A stretch of 64,000 nt of DNA from Fulvivirgaceae bacterium JP3-4 (lineage in GTDB: Bacteria; Bacteroidota; Bacteroidia; Cytophagales; Cyclobacteriaceae): positions 1,984,001 to 2,048,000 of the forward strand of contig JARKND010000001.1 of NCBI GenBank assembly GCA_029309925.1, written 5' to 3'. The position numbers and the translations under genes were made by a program. The notes under the pieces are model-generated. The model worked only from the letters and a program-made list of their open reading frames with translations. It did not search any database and was not told the origin of the DNA. Positions within the stretch are counted from its first letter, which is position 1, and every line of letters begins with the position of its first letter. This document shows positions 1 through 8,167 of the stretch, piece after piece.

Positions 1-450
1 TTTTTGCAACTCCGCTTCAAGCCTGTCCATGTTTTCTTCGTTTTTTTCGGGGACGTACTTTCGCAGCTTCTCACACTCTTCCGCTGACCGGAATTTCTGT
101 TTGAATACGACTCTTGTTGAATCAGGAGCCAATGCTTCAAAGATCGCTTCTACCTGAAACAATGGCTTCGACTGCCGGTCCCACACGATGCGTTCGGGCT
201 CGAGAATTAGAAGAAAGGTAACTTCATTCACGTAATTTCCTTTGTCAGGTCCGTGCATTACGAAGTGCCACTTGCCGCCTACACGCAGATCGAAGACATT
301 AAAAGTGTTCGTGAATCCTTTTGGTCCCCACCAGTTTTTGAGATGTTCAGGATCGGTCCAGGCTTTGTAGACGAGTTTTTGAGGGAAGGGTAAGACGCGT
401 GTCGTGACGATTTCTTGTTCGGGTGGGGTGATGATGATTTCCGGGTTCAT
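1..450 (-). CDS. SRPBCC/AHSA1-family protein (3' end outside window)
   Basis: The reverse strand is open from an ATG at 450 to base 1, giving 150 codons with no stop, so the C-terminus lies outside the window. The N-terminal part has the AHSA1/START-like pattern: a beta strand ending in a fingerprint around VYKAWTDPEHLKNWWGPKG, then a GGKWHFVMHGPDG-like strand. Family members are small hydrophobic-ligand binding or Hsp90-activator-like proteins; the ligand cannot be predicted. It is a single gene read away from the LytTR pair, with a repeat-rich spacer upstream. The family call is firm, the specific role unknown. Confidence 0.8.
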   Translation of the reverse strand, partial: MNPEIIITPPEQEIVTTRVLPFPQKLVYKAWTDPEHLKNWWGPKGFTNTFNVFDLRVGGKWHFVMHGPDKGNYVNEVTFLLILEPERIVWDRQSKPLFQVEAIFEALAPDSTRVVFKQKFRSAEECEKLRKYVPEKNEENMDRLEAELQK

Positions 451-456
451 TTTGTT

Positions 457-511
457 AGTTCAGAGTTCGCAGTCCAAGTTTAAGGTTCAAGGTTCAAAGT
501 TCAAAGTTCAC
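457..511. repeat. Short tandem 7-bp repeats (AAGGTTC/AAAGTTC)
   Basis: Four contiguous 7-bp units lie at 482-509: AAGGTTC twice, then AAAGTTC twice. Degenerate AGTTC-type units precede them from about 457. The repeat is directly upstream of the start of the SRPBCC gene. No coding function is visible. Confidence 0.7.
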
Positions 512-568
512 AGTTTCGGGTTTGTGGATTTTGGGTGAGGGATGGGAAGGGTTTGCCACGCCCTCAGG

Positions 569-609
569 CGGGGCCGGAGCGAAGCGGAGCCCTGGACAGC
601 CCGGCCCCG
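569..609. repeat. GC-rich inverted repeat (REP-like)
   Basis: Perfect 9-bp arms CGGGGCCGG (569-577) and CCGGCCCCG (601-609) enclose a GC-rich loop in an otherwise AT-balanced spacer. The arrangement resembles REP-type extragenic palindromes. It lies just past the 3' end of the LytTR gene and could act as a bidirectional terminator or a dispersed repeat. An open frame read through it is not taken as a gene. Confidence 0.55.
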
Positions 610-672
610 TGCGCGATGGTCAGCGCGAGGTAGAAGGGGACACCCCCAAAAGAAATGTTTGCCGATACAACG

Positions 673-1374
673 TCATCCCTGCACGCGGCCGATGGCGGTT
701 TGACGATACAGCGGTCCGATAGGGATTTCATTTTTTCCAATGAAGACAGATGACGGGGTGTATGAGTCGATCCTGCGGAGGTTTACGATGAAACTGCGGT
801 GCACGCGTACAAAATCTTTTTCGGGAAGCATGTCTTCGATGGCTGTGATGGTTTGCTTTGTGATGACATGCCGATCTCTCAGGACGAGCTTCACGTAGTC
901 CTTGAGGCTTTCGATGTAGATGATTTCCGCGACAGGGATCTTCACGATCTTGCGATCGGCCCTGACGTATAGTGAACGATCTTCGGTTGCTTTTTCAACA
1001 GGCGCGTTGCTGACCTCCGCAGCCGCCTGAATGCGCTGGATCGCTTTCCAGAAACGGTCGAGTGAGAACGGTTTGAGCAGATAATCCACCGCGCCAAGTT
1101 CATAGCCATCTACGGCAAAGTCGCGGTGCGCAGTTGTGATGATGACTTTTGGGGGATTCTTCAGCGCGCGCAGAAAATCCATTCCCGTCATGCGCGGCAT
1201 ATTCATGTCGAGCAAAATGAGGTCTACGGTGTGTGTCTGAAGGAATTCGAATGCAGCAACAGCATGATGGCACTCGCCTTCTATGTGCAGGCCAGGAGTG
1301 CTCGCGATGTACGTCTTCAGAATTTCCAGTGACGGAGGTTCATCATCGACCAACAAGCATCGTATCGGCTTCAT
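673..1374 (-). CDS. LytTR-family response regulator
   Basis: This 233-residue cytoplasmic response regulator has an N-terminal receiver domain (about 1-120) and a C-terminal LytTR DNA-binding domain (about 135-230). The receiver has the acidic pair D10/D11, the phospho-acceptor D56 in a LILLDMNMP context, T80/T81 and K101 in the LKPF motif. The start codon lies inside the 3' end of the histidine kinase gene (32-bp overlap), so the two are translationally linked and form a LytS/LytR-type pair. The C-terminal part keeps the usual LytTR strands (YIESLKDYVKL, FVRVHRSFIVN). Target genes are unknown; an inverted repeat upstream of the kinase is a candidate site. Confidence 0.95.
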   Translation of the reverse strand: MKPIRCLLVDDEPPSLEILKTYIASTPGLHIEGECHHAVAAFEFLQTHTVDLILLDMNMPRMTGMDFLRALKNPPKVIITTAHRDFAVDGYELGAVDYLLKPFSLDRFWKAIQRIQAAAEVSNAPVEKATEDRSLYVRADRKIVKIPVAEIIYIESLKDYVKLVLRDRHVITKQTITAIEDMLPEKDFVRVHRSFIVNLRRIDSYTPSSVFIGKNEIPIGPLYRQTAIGRVQG

Positions 1375-2467
1375 TCTTTTCTACCAGGATATGTTTATCG
1401 AGATCGATTGTCAAAACTACTATGAAGGAATCGTCATCTTCAGTAATACGAAGTTCGTGCGCTCCGGGATACAGCATCTGAAGTCTCTTTTTCACATTGC
1501 GCAGGCCTACACCTGACGAAATGGTTTCTATACCCGCAGGCTTCCCGTTAATTGCTTTGAACTTCAGGATGTTGCCATCGAGTGCGAGATCGACAGTGAT
1601 CCATGCGTCTTCGAGCATTTCGTTTGCTCCGTATTTAAAACTGTTTTCGACAAAAGGAAGAAAGATAAGCGGGGCAACGGTTTTGTCGCGGAAGTTTCCA
1701 TCGATGTTTACCTGGATGTCGATGCGATTGTTGTATCGCGAACGCGCCAGGTCGATATAGTTTTTCAGCATCTCCACTTCGCGTGAGAGAAGAATCTGAG
1801 GTCCTGAGCACTCGGAGAACATGTAGCGCATAAGATCTGACAGTTTGAGGATAGCTGCGGGGGTTTGCTCAGAGTTTTTGAGCGCCAGCGAATAAATGCT
1901 GTTTAGCGTGTTGAAGACGAAATGCGGGTGCAGCTGTCCGCGCAGGAGTTGCAGCTCAGCTTTCAATTTCTCTTTTTCAAGTGCGGTATTTTCTTCCCTT
2001 TTAAAATACCAGTGCTTGACGAGTTTTATTGCCACAGCAAATCCAGCGATGGTCATGGAACCGCGGAGACCACCCATGAACGAAAGGAATACTGACAGGT
2101 GTTTGGCCGGAAAGTTGAGCGCCTCGCGAATTGGATTGAGCGCGAAAATCTGTACGAGTGGAGAACAGATCGCAGCGAGGATTACGAGCAGTATGATAAC
2201 TGCGATGCCTGCCCAATACCGATTCTTCAGAATATATCGCGGGAGCGCAAAATAAATGATGCCGTAGCTAAGGAGGATATGCTGGGGCATGTAGACAAAC
2301 GACTCGATGTAGGAGCGGAGGAACTGAGGTTGCTGCGCTTCGTCAACGTAAAGGAATCCATAGATGAAACCCATGAACGCCCAGCAGCTGAGCCAGAAAA
2401 GCAGGTGACGCAGGATGCGGTATGACCATGCATCAGACAGGACGAGGCGCGCGAAGAAATTGTCCAT
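1343..2467 (-). CDS. LytS-type sensor histidine kinase (His_kinase family)
   Basis: This 374-residue membrane kinase has four predicted transmembrane helices (about 20-40, 58-80, 85-110, 125-150), a short coiled coil (155-175), and the His_kinase box LHPHFVFNTLNSIY with H180/H182. A HATPase_c domain follows, with the N-box FVENSFKYG and the G-box SSGVGLRNVKKRL. This architecture is typical of Bacteroidota LytS-like kinases partnered with a LytTR regulator, which is the next gene and overlaps it. No extracellular ligand domain is present, so the sensed signal probably acts on or within the membrane. The pair reads away from a divergent small secreted protein. Confidence 0.94.
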   Translation of the reverse strand: MDNFFARLVLSDAWSYRILRHLLFWLSCWAFMGFIYGFLYVDEAQQPQFLRSYIESFVYMPQHILLSYGIIYFALPRYILKNRYWAGIAVIILLVILAAICSPLVQIFALNPIREALNFPAKHLSVFLSFMGGLRGSMTIAGFAVAIKLVKHWYFKREENTALEKEKLKAELQLLRGQLHPHFVFNTLNSIYSLALKNSEQTPAAILKLSDLMRYMFSECSGPQILLSREVEMLKNYIDLARSRYNNRIDIQVNIDGNFRDKTVAPLIFLPFVENSFKYGANEMLEDAWITVDLALDGNILKFKAINGKPAGIETISSGVGLRNVKKRLQMLYPGAHELRITEDDDSFIVVLTIDLDKHILVEKNEADTMLVGR

Positions 2468-2495
2468 AAAGTGAATACTGAAATTTACCAGAAAT

Positions 2496-2526
2496 GTTTC
2501 GTCCAGATTCTGTTCGTAGACGAAAC
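2496..2526. promoter_or_regulatory. Inverted repeat upstream of the LytS/LytTR pair
   Basis: GTTTCGTC (2496-2503) and GACGAAAC (2519-2526) are perfect 8-bp inverted arms with a 15-bp spacer, so the half-sites are 23 bp apart, about two helical turns. The repeat sits 29 bp upstream of the kinase start in the divergent region shared with the gene at 2652. It may be an autoregulatory site of the LytTR protein; this is inference from position and symmetry only. Confidence 0.4.
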
Positions 2527-2651
2527 GGTGCAGATGGTCGACAAAAATTATTGGTCGCTGTCAGGACTGGATCGGTCGATACGCGATAACGCTGTGGCTA
2601 TTTTTCAAATCTTATGATGTGGGCTGGCGTACATTCAGGAAATACAATCTT

Positions 2652-2933
2652 ATGAAGGCAAAAGTTTTTCTTGTGTTTGCGCTGATGATTGTCAGTGCAA
2701 CAGTCTTTGCTCAGGAACATTACTGGGTGGTAGAGTCGAACATGAATGTTCCGCATCAGTCGGTGGTGAAGATCTATGATCGGAACAACGCACTTGTTCA
2801 CGAGGTATCGGTGGCGGCAAAACTTGATGTGACTAATCGGAGGCATCGAAAGGTATTGATGGAAATGATGAAACGATATCACCAACGGGAAGCTGTTGTT
2901 GGAAAGGGAAACAAATCGAAATCTTCGGTTTGA
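2652..2933 (+). CDS. Small secreted hypothetical protein
   Basis: This 93-residue protein begins with a clear signal peptide (MKAKVFLVFALMIVSATVFAQ), cleaved after about residue 20. The mature part of about 70 residues is basic, with the segment HYWVVESNMNVPHQSVVKIYD and a lysine-rich end. An upstream in-frame ATG at 2619 would put a charged stretch before the signal peptide, so 2652 is preferred. No domain is recognised. It is transcribed divergently from the LytS/LytTR pair and followed by a strong terminator, so it is a single transcription unit and could be a target of that two-component system. Confidence 0.75.
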   Translation: MKAKVFLVFALMIVSATVFAQEHYWVVESNMNVPHQSVVKIYDRNNALVHEVSVAAKLDVTNRRHRKVLMEMMKRYHQREAVVGKGNKSKSSV

Positions 2934-2947
2934 TTTTTAAATGAGCG

Positions 2948-2979
2948 AGCCCTGTCAGCGGTGGCAGGGCTTATTTTTT
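2948..2979 (+). terminator. Rho-independent terminator
   Basis: AGCCCTGTCA (2948-2957) pairs with TGGCAGGGCT (2962-2971), with one G-T wobble and a 4-base loop, followed by TTATTTTTT. It lies 15 bp after the small secreted protein. Confidence 0.85.
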
Positions 2980-3016
2980 GGTTCTCCTGCTGAAGGCGTT
3001 GATCGGACGAGGGTTT

Positions 3017-3200
3017 TTATTGCTTCAGTCGCTCAGGTCGCGATGATTTTTGCAATTCATTGATCAGGTCATCCATTTGTTCCCGCACTTCGACTATGTG
3101 CTTTGCAGCTTCGTGATGCGTAAGTCGTTATGTTCGACCTCGTATAAGATCCCAGCAATTTTTTTTTGAAGTTCTTTCCAACGTCCTGCTGTTATGATTC
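3017..3200 (-). pseudogene. Possible frameshifted small gene
   Basis: On the reverse strand a basic, helical peptide reads WKELQKKIAGILYEVEHNDL and then hits a stop. A different frame continues directly with HHEAAKHIVEVREQMDDLI to a stop at 3017. The two parts join smoothly if one frameshift is allowed near 3117, which suggests a small coiled-coil protein gene broken by an indel. No ATG is visible at a suitable place, and no family is recognised. It could also be chance coding potential. Confidence 0.3.
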
Positions 3201-3260
3201 GGGTCTCACACGTGAAATTGCTGGTATCATTGAGAACGCAAATGGAAGTAGGGCAGCTCG

Positions 3261-3461
3261 TTATCTGAAAGTGATATTCTCAAATTCAAGCTGGTATGAG
3301 ATGCCGTTGTTGGAAAGTAGTACACCTACCGCAACGAGGCATCCTGCGCGTGGAATACATCCGTAAAACATTTCAGTTTCTGAGATCGACTCGCAAAGCG
3401 TTAAAATTTCTTCTTTGAGCGCTGCCGGCAGATCGGCCTTCTTCACAATAAAAATTGCCAT
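3261..3461 (-). CDS. Small hypothetical protein
   Basis: The preferred ATG at 3461 gives 66 residues (MAIFIVKKADLPAALKEEIL...). A longer frame from 3560 adds 33 residues that overlap the end of the large HYR gene and look non-coding. The first 30 residues form an amphipathic helix; the rest looks like alternating beta strands (GCLVAVGVLLSNNG, YQLEFENITF). No family is recognised. It lies downstream of the HYR protein in the same direction, with about 80 bp between them. Confidence 0.5.
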   Translation of the reverse strand: MAIFIVKKADLPAALKEEILTLCESISETEMFYGCIPRAGCLVAVGVLLSNNGISYQLEFENITFR

Positions 3462-3543
3462 TATCGCGAAAGGTAAGTTACGCAAATGGAAATCGGTTTC
3501 ATGTAAATGAGGTTGCCTTGCATTTGAACATCCTTTATGGAAA

Positions 3544-5223
3544 TTATCGAACGAGTTCAATCGCCCCGGAAGTTTCGATCCGCCTGAATTCGCTGGTGGC
3601 GATGATTGAGTAAAAGTAAGTGCCGGTCGGCACCAACCCTCCTGACTGGTTTGTTCCCTTCCAGACTACGCGGTGGTTGTCGTAATCGCTTGCCTGGAAA
3701 ATAACGCCACCCCAGCGATCGAAGATTACTACTTTATTGCTCTTGTACACGTGGATGTTGGCGAGTATCCATTCATCATTGGCGCCATCGCCATCGGGTG
3801 TAATGAGTTTGGAAATCTCCAGCTGTTTTTCAGACTGAATGACTGAGATGGTGAAAGTGCATGAGGATGAGGCACCAGAGGAGGAAGTGGCTGTATATGT
3901 TACCGGTGTGTTACCCAATTCAAAGACAGCATTGGGTTCGTGACTGGATTGAACCGTGATCTCTGCGCACGAAGCCAGCGCGGTCGGAGGGATCCACCAT
4001 ACGTTGGTGCGCGAACCCTCTTCAATCGTCATTTGCATGTTGGAAGGGCAATTGACGAATTTCGGACTGGCCTGGTCCAGCACGGTTACCGTAAACGAGC
4101 GTGATATTTTATTTCCGTAGGCGTCTGCTGCGGTGTATTCTACTACCGTGACACCGGTGCCAAACTCATCGTCTGGCTTATGCGATGACACAAGTGTGAC
4201 GGCAGAACATACATCTGTTGCGGATGGATGCTTCCAGGAAACCCTTGCCGTGCATGTCGGCCCTGTATAGGCAATAATGTTTTCGGGGAATGATGTAAAT
4301 GCCGGGGCAGTGCGGTCTTCTACTATTACATTGAATGCGAACTTTGCAGTATTTCCAGAAGGATCCTTTGCCTCGTATGTTACCGTTGTTTTACCCACAG
4401 CAAAAGAATCACCCGACTTGTGCGATTGTGAAAGCTGTAAACTACAGTTGTCGACCACCGTTGGGTCGGTCCACGTCACGGCAGTGTTACACGATTCAGC
4501 TGCAGCCACAACAACGTCTGCAGCAGGTCCACCAGTGAACACTGGCGCCTTCTTGTCAGAAACTACTATGGAGAACGATGCAGTTGTTGAAAGGCCCGCC
4601 TCATCGATGGCGGTGTATATGACACTTGTTGTACCAACAGGAAAAGTATCGCCAGGTTGATGAGAAGGGGTGAACGACTTCAGTGTGCAATTGTCCGAAG
4701 CGGTAGGTTCTGCCCAGGTGGCTGGTGCCGAACACGCTGTTGTACTTTCGACATACACAGTAGCGGGCATATTTGAAATCACGGGTGCCGTAACATCTGA
4801 GGGGGGCGTAGTGCAGCACACAACGGTGCCTCCTATGCTCTCAGCCGAAATCACCGTGAATAATCCGTAGGTTGAGCCGACTGTCAGTTCGCTGCACAAC
4901 GGTCCGAGTACTGTATTTGACACTCCGTTCACCAGGACAGGCACCTCTCTGTCAGCAAACTTTTCATTTTTTTTCGATCCGTTGATCGTAAGTTCTTCGC
5001 CTGAAGAGAGCGTTAAATTGGCGAGCACACTCTGCCCATCAATTATTACAACCAGCGCGGGACTGTCTCCGTTATAGCGAAGCGTCACTGACGTATAACC
5101 TCCGGAACAAGGTTTGCAGGCCGAAGCAGGCGGGCAATTGCAAAGTTGTGCGTAAGCCGGAGTGAATCCGATGCAAACAATAGCAAGACCTATAACGAAG
5201 AAAAACTTCCTTTGCATCAGCAA
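3544..5223 (-). CDS. Secreted HYR-repeat protein with type-B T9SS sorting domain
   Basis: This 559-residue exported protein has a signal peptide (1-26, ending AYAQ) and a short Cys-rich segment (CNCPPASACKPC). Four tandem HYR (immunoglobulin-like) domains follow from about 145 to 465, each beginning near 'APxF/PKF..P' and containing 'SHxPGDxFxVGxTxVxYTA'-like strands. The C-terminus (about 468-559) is the gliding-motility-associated type-B sorting domain, with the ISKLITPDGDGANDEW start and the GGLVPTGTYFYSI strand. That domain directs proteins through the type IX secretion system to the cell surface or medium. HYR repeats are adhesion-type modules. It stands alone in its transcription unit; a TATATTTC box on the reverse strand around 5300 could be its promoter. 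Confidence 0.93.
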   Translation of the reverse strand: MLMQRKFFFVIGLAIVCIGFTPAYAQLCNCPPASACKPCSGGYTSVTLRYNGDSPALVVIIDGQSVLANLTLSSGEELTINGSKKNEKFADREVPVLVNGVSNTVLGPLCSELTVGSTYGLFTVISAESIGGTVVCCTTPPSDVTAPVISNMPATVYVESTTACSAPATWAEPTASDNCTLKSFTPSHQPGDTFPVGTTSVIYTAIDEAGLSTTASFSIVVSDKKAPVFTGGPAADVVVAAAESCNTAVTWTDPTVVDNCSLQLSQSHKSGDSFAVGKTTVTYEAKDPSGNTAKFAFNVIVEDRTAPAFTSFPENIIAYTGPTCTARVSWKHPSATDVCSAVTLVSSHKPDDEFGTGVTVVEYTAADAYGNKISRSFTVTVLDQASPKFVNCPSNMQMTIEEGSRTNVWWIPPTALASCAEITVQSSHEPNAVFELGNTPVTYTATSSSGASSSCTFTISVIQSEKQLEISKLITPDGDGANDEWILANIHVYKSNKVVIFDRWGGVIFQASDYDNHRVVWKGTNQSGGLVPTGTYFYSIIATSEFRRIETSGAIELVR

Positions 5224-5397
5224 GCCGCAGTCAGGTAAAGTAAAAAATAACAGCCGGTTAAAAAATTATGCCTCCTTGCGAGGGAAGAGATTTATAATGA
5301 GAAATATACGGAAATCTCTCGTGAAAAGAATCTGTTTCACTTGCATGATGGTTCAGACAAGACGGGCGGCTGTAGAATAATTCATCAGTCTGTACGC

Positions 5398-5796
5398 TCA
5401 TCCGTTGATTGGCCATTGAAAGCAGATGCCATAGCCATCCGGATCTTTAAGGTAGAGTTGTTTCATTCCATAAGGCGCAGTTTCCGGAGGTTGACACTGA
5501 ATAGACTTGTTCACCAGATGCTGATAGATAGCCTCGATGTCTTCGCATCCGATGTAGAGGATTGTATCATGATGTGCATCCATCCTTCGTGGATCAGGCT
5601 GTGCAGGCCTGTCAGACAATTCGTAAAGTGTATTGAGCATGAGGCTGATGTCATCCCGTCTGAGCCACACCCATCCGATGTCATGTGCTTCGCCAGCCTG
5701 CTGATGGATTTGAAAGCCGAGGACGTCAACATAGAATTGCAGTGAGACCTTCATGTCGAAGACCTGGATCAGCGGACAGAGGTAATCGAATTTCAT
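5398..5796 (-). CDS. VOC-fold (glyoxalase/bleomycin-resistance-like) protein
   Basis: This 132-residue protein has the vicinal-oxygen-chelate fold pattern: beta-alpha-beta start FDYLCPLIQVFDMKVSLQFYVDVLGF, a middle strand WVWLRRDDISLML, and the end motif QLYLKDPDGYGICFQW. That end motif carries the usual metal-side D-PDG and glutamine-containing strand. Members bind metals or hydrophobic drugs, or act as lyases; the substrate here cannot be read. It is a single gene on the reverse strand with a convergent-free upstream region. Confidence 0.88.
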   Translation of the reverse strand: MKFDYLCPLIQVFDMKVSLQFYVDVLGFQIHQQAGEAHDIGWVWLRRDDISLMLNTLYELSDRPAQPDPRRMDAHHDTILYIGCEDIEAIYQHLVNKSIQCQPPETAPYGMKQLYLKDPDGYGICFQWPING

Positions 5797-5942
5797 ACAT
5801 GAAAATAACGAAATCAGGAAGATCGGTATCGATGAAGAACAGTTGGATCTGACAAAACAATTGCCGTGGTGGGGCAGAAGTAATAGAAAAACACGTTGTT
5901 CAAAAATATCTTACACGACAGGTGCTTTACAGGTCTTTCGCG

Positions 5943-5950
5943 TATCTTTA
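5943..5950 (+). promoter_or_regulatory. Putative -7 box (TATCTTTA)
   Basis: TATCTTTA fits the Bacteroidota TAnnTTTG-type -7 element in seven of eight positions and lies about 58 bp upstream of the ATG at 6008. The same octamer precedes the gene at 14132. No convincing -33 TTG was found at the usual distance. Confidence 0.35.
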
Positions 5951-6007
5951 AGTAACAGCGGCCCGGTAAAGCTCAGGTCGTATTATTTACCTAACAAAAA
6001 AAGACCT

Positions 6008-6361
6008 ATGGTTGGATTAATTCTGCTCTACTTTGTGGGCAAGGCTTTCTATGACCTTGCCGGACTTAACAACAGGGGCCAGTGGCTCTATGCGATCCTC
6101 GGAGTCGGCTCTTACTACGCTGGACTTTTTATTGGCGCAATTCTCATCGGTATCAGCTACGAATTATTTTTTGACGGCTCTATTGATGACGTTAATGACA
6201 CTGCGCTCGGCTTCATGGCATTGCCGATCGGGGTTCTGGCATGCTGGGGGTTTTACCGCATTCTGAAAAACCGATGGGAGAAAAAGGAAACTTTCTCCGG
6301 TGCTTCCTCAGAAGATGTGCTCGATGCAAATCTGATCGATCAGCATACCGACAGACAATAA
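6008..6361 (+). CDS. Small membrane protein (hypothetical)
   Basis: The protein has 117 residues from ATG 6008 (MVGLILLYFVGKAFYDLAGL). The frame is open back to 5843, but the upstream 55 codons include the putative promoter and look non-coding. Three hydrophobic helices are visible (about 2-20, 25-50, 66-88), with a charged cytoplasmic tail containing KNRWEKKETF and an acidic end. No named family is recognised. It is followed 34 bp later by an RDD-family gene in the same direction, so the two are probably co-transcribed. Confidence 0.7.
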   Translation: MVGLILLYFVGKAFYDLAGLNNRGQWLYAILGVGSYYAGLFIGAILIGISYELFFDGSIDDVNDTALGFMALPIGVLACWGFYRILKNRWEKKETFSGASSEDVLDANLIDQHTDRQ

Positions 6362-6395
6362 ATTTGCTTTTACTTTATTAATAAACATTTCTGTA

Positions 6396-6842
6396 ATGGA
6401 AAATACGGATCAAATACTTGATGCTCCACAGGTGGAGAATATGCGGCTGCAGTATGCCGGGTTTTGGATCAGAACCGGTGCTTATCTCATCGATACAATA
6501 ATTATATATGCAGTTAACTTTGTTATCGGCTACGGTTTGTCAGACCTTCTGTACGAGGTGCCTGCGCTTATCACAGTAATCGGTCTGGGTGTTGGCATCT
6601 GCTATTTCGCTTTCATGGAATCCTCGCAGTACCAGGCCACGCTTGGCAAGATGGCGGTAGGGATCAAGGTTGGTGATCAGGATGGTGATCAGATCGGCAT
6701 AGCAAACGCCATCGGACGCTATTTTGGAAAGATGATTTCAGGACTTTTGTTAGGGATCGGATTCATGATGGTAGGCTGGGACGAAAAATGCCAGGGCATC
6801 CACGACAAGCTTGCAAACACGTACGTTTTCTACAGTAGATAA
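6396..6842 (+). CDS. RDD-family membrane protein
   Basis: This 148-residue protein has the RDD signature: the first helix carries the R-x-xAYLID pattern (GFWIRTGAYLIDTIIIYAV), and the later motif ATLGKMAVGIKVGDQDG matches the 'GKxxxGIKV' block. The end ..GWDEKCQGIHDKLANTYVF matches the conserved 'rq..HDklagT.Vv' tail. RDD proteins are three- to four-helix membrane proteins, some acting in ion homeostasis. It lies convergent to the DUF58 gene, with one base between them, at the edge of the MoxR cluster, whose far end carries a second RDD gene. Confidence 0.92.
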   Translation: MENTDQILDAPQVENMRLQYAGFWIRTGAYLIDTIIIYAVNFVIGYGLSDLLYEVPALITVIGLGVGICYFAFMESSQYQATLGKMAVGIKVGDQDGDQIGIANAIGRYFGKMISGLLLGIGFMMVGWDEKCQGIHDKLANTYVFYSR

Positions 6843-6843
6843 A

Positions 6844-8166
6844 TCAGATCATCCCTCGCGATTTTACCTCGAGGTATTTATTGATCGTTGAAATGGTGAG
6901 TGCTTCGGGCCGGGTCAGGATACTCATGATACCGGCCTGACGCAACTCCTGCACAAGCTGCACCTTCGTGAGGGCGAATTGTTCTGCAGTGACCTGCGTA
7001 TAAACATCCTCCAGCGATTTCACATCGGCAGAAGCCTGTTGCGTCACTTCGCTGTTTTCAAAAAATACTACGACCAGGAGATGTTTGTCGTTCAGCTTTT
7101 GCAGCTGCGGCAACACGCGGTGCAGCGCATACGTGCTGTCAAAATTTGTGAACAGAAGCATCAGGCATCGTCCGCTAATATATTTTTGCGTAGCCATGTA
7201 CAGGCTCTCATAATTAGCTTCCACAACACCTTCTTTCTCGCGGTATAAAGCCTCGATGATTTTCTTCAACTGGCTCTTGCTGCGCTCGGCTTTTACAAGC
7301 GACTTGGGTGTTTCTGCAAAAGTGATCAGTCCCGCCTTATCCTGCTTGCTGAGGACGATATTGGAAATTACCAGAGCAGTATTGACGGCATAGTCAAACA
7401 AGCTGAGGCCGTTGAATGGCATATGCATTACGCGGCTCTTATCAATCACACAATAGATCGGCTGCGATTTTTCGTCTTCATACTGGTTCACCATCAGCGA
7501 TGCGCGTCTGCCGGTAGCCTTCCAGTTGATGCTGCGGTAGTCGTCACCGCGGATGTAGTGCTTGATGTGTTCGAACTCGTAGCTGTGCCCGATCCGTCTC
7601 ATTTTTTTTACTCCATACTCATTGCTTGAGCGCTCAAATGCCCTGATCTCATATTTCTTCATCTGAATGATCGATGGATAGACCGGGACGTTAATGTCCG
7701 CGTCTGTCGTGATCCTGCGCTGCACGAGCTGAAGAACACTCCTGACGAACAAATGAGTTTTTCCGAAGGCATATTCACCGCGCGTCAGCGGACGCAGGGT
7801 GTACTTTTCGATGTGTGTCTCGTTTGGGCTAAGGATAAAACGTCTGCTGAAATCCCTTTTCTGGAATTGTTCCGGCAGTTCATCGATCAGTTCTGAATGA
7901 AGACGAAGCGTAGACTTGCTTTGTACTTCAATGGCTATTTCGTTGTCGTCACCAAGGGAAAGCACCTGGGGTACATCCCGGCTCACGATGATGTTGACAC
8001 TTTTCCCGAAAAGAATCAGGATGTCAATTGCAGTAACGACTGCAAAGAGAATGATCGCGGTCTGCGCAAATGGCAGCAGGTAGGGGAAAGGATACGAAAG
8101 CATCATGGCTGCGATGAGTGCAGTCATGACGTAATAAAATCGGGGTGCGAGAAAAAGATGCTTCAT
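6844..8166 (-). CDS. DUF58 domain protein
   Basis: This 440-residue protein has two N-terminal transmembrane helices (about 8-28, 33-52), a beta-rich extracytoplasmic part, and the DUF58 core with RGDDYRSINWKATGRR (about 205-220). A von Willebrand A-like fold follows (YCVIDKSRVM, ALVISNIVLSKQDKAGLITF). DUF58 proteins are regularly encoded after MoxR AAA ATPases and are thought to be their partners or targets. It is the last gene of a five-gene operon, starting one base after the MoxR stop. Confidence 0.93.
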   Translation of the reverse strand: MKHLFLAPRFYYVMTALIAAMMLSYPFPYLLPFAQTAIILFAVVTAIDILILFGKSVNIIVSRDVPQVLSLGDDNEIAIEVQSKSTLRLHSELIDELPEQFQKRDFSRRFILSPNETHIEKYTLRPLTRGEYAFGKTHLFVRSVLQLVQRRITTDADINVPVYPSIIQMKKYEIRAFERSSNEYGVKKMRRIGHSYEFEHIKHYIRGDDYRSINWKATGRRASLMVNQYEDEKSQPIYCVIDKSRVMHMPFNGLSLFDYAVNTALVISNIVLSKQDKAGLITFAETPKSLVKAERSKSQLKKIIEALYREKEGVVEANYESLYMATQKYISGRCLMLLFTNFDSTYALHRVLPQLQKLNDKHLLVVVFFENSEVTQQASADVKSLEDVYTQVTAEQFALTKVQLVQELRQAGIMSILTRPEALTISTINKYLEVKSRGMI

Positions 8167-8167
8167 A

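Noticed and set aside
522-722. Forward frame across the GC palindrome
   Set aside because: Composition follows the inverted repeat, there is no family, and it runs into the 3' end of the LytTR gene on the other strand.
3900-4800. Repeated DNA in the HYR gene as a CRISPR or other array
   Set aside because: Repeats are diverged, about 240 bp long and in frame; they encode protein domains.
4277-4870. Forward frames inside the HYR gene
   Set aside because: Antisense shadows of a well-supported gene with four domain repeats.
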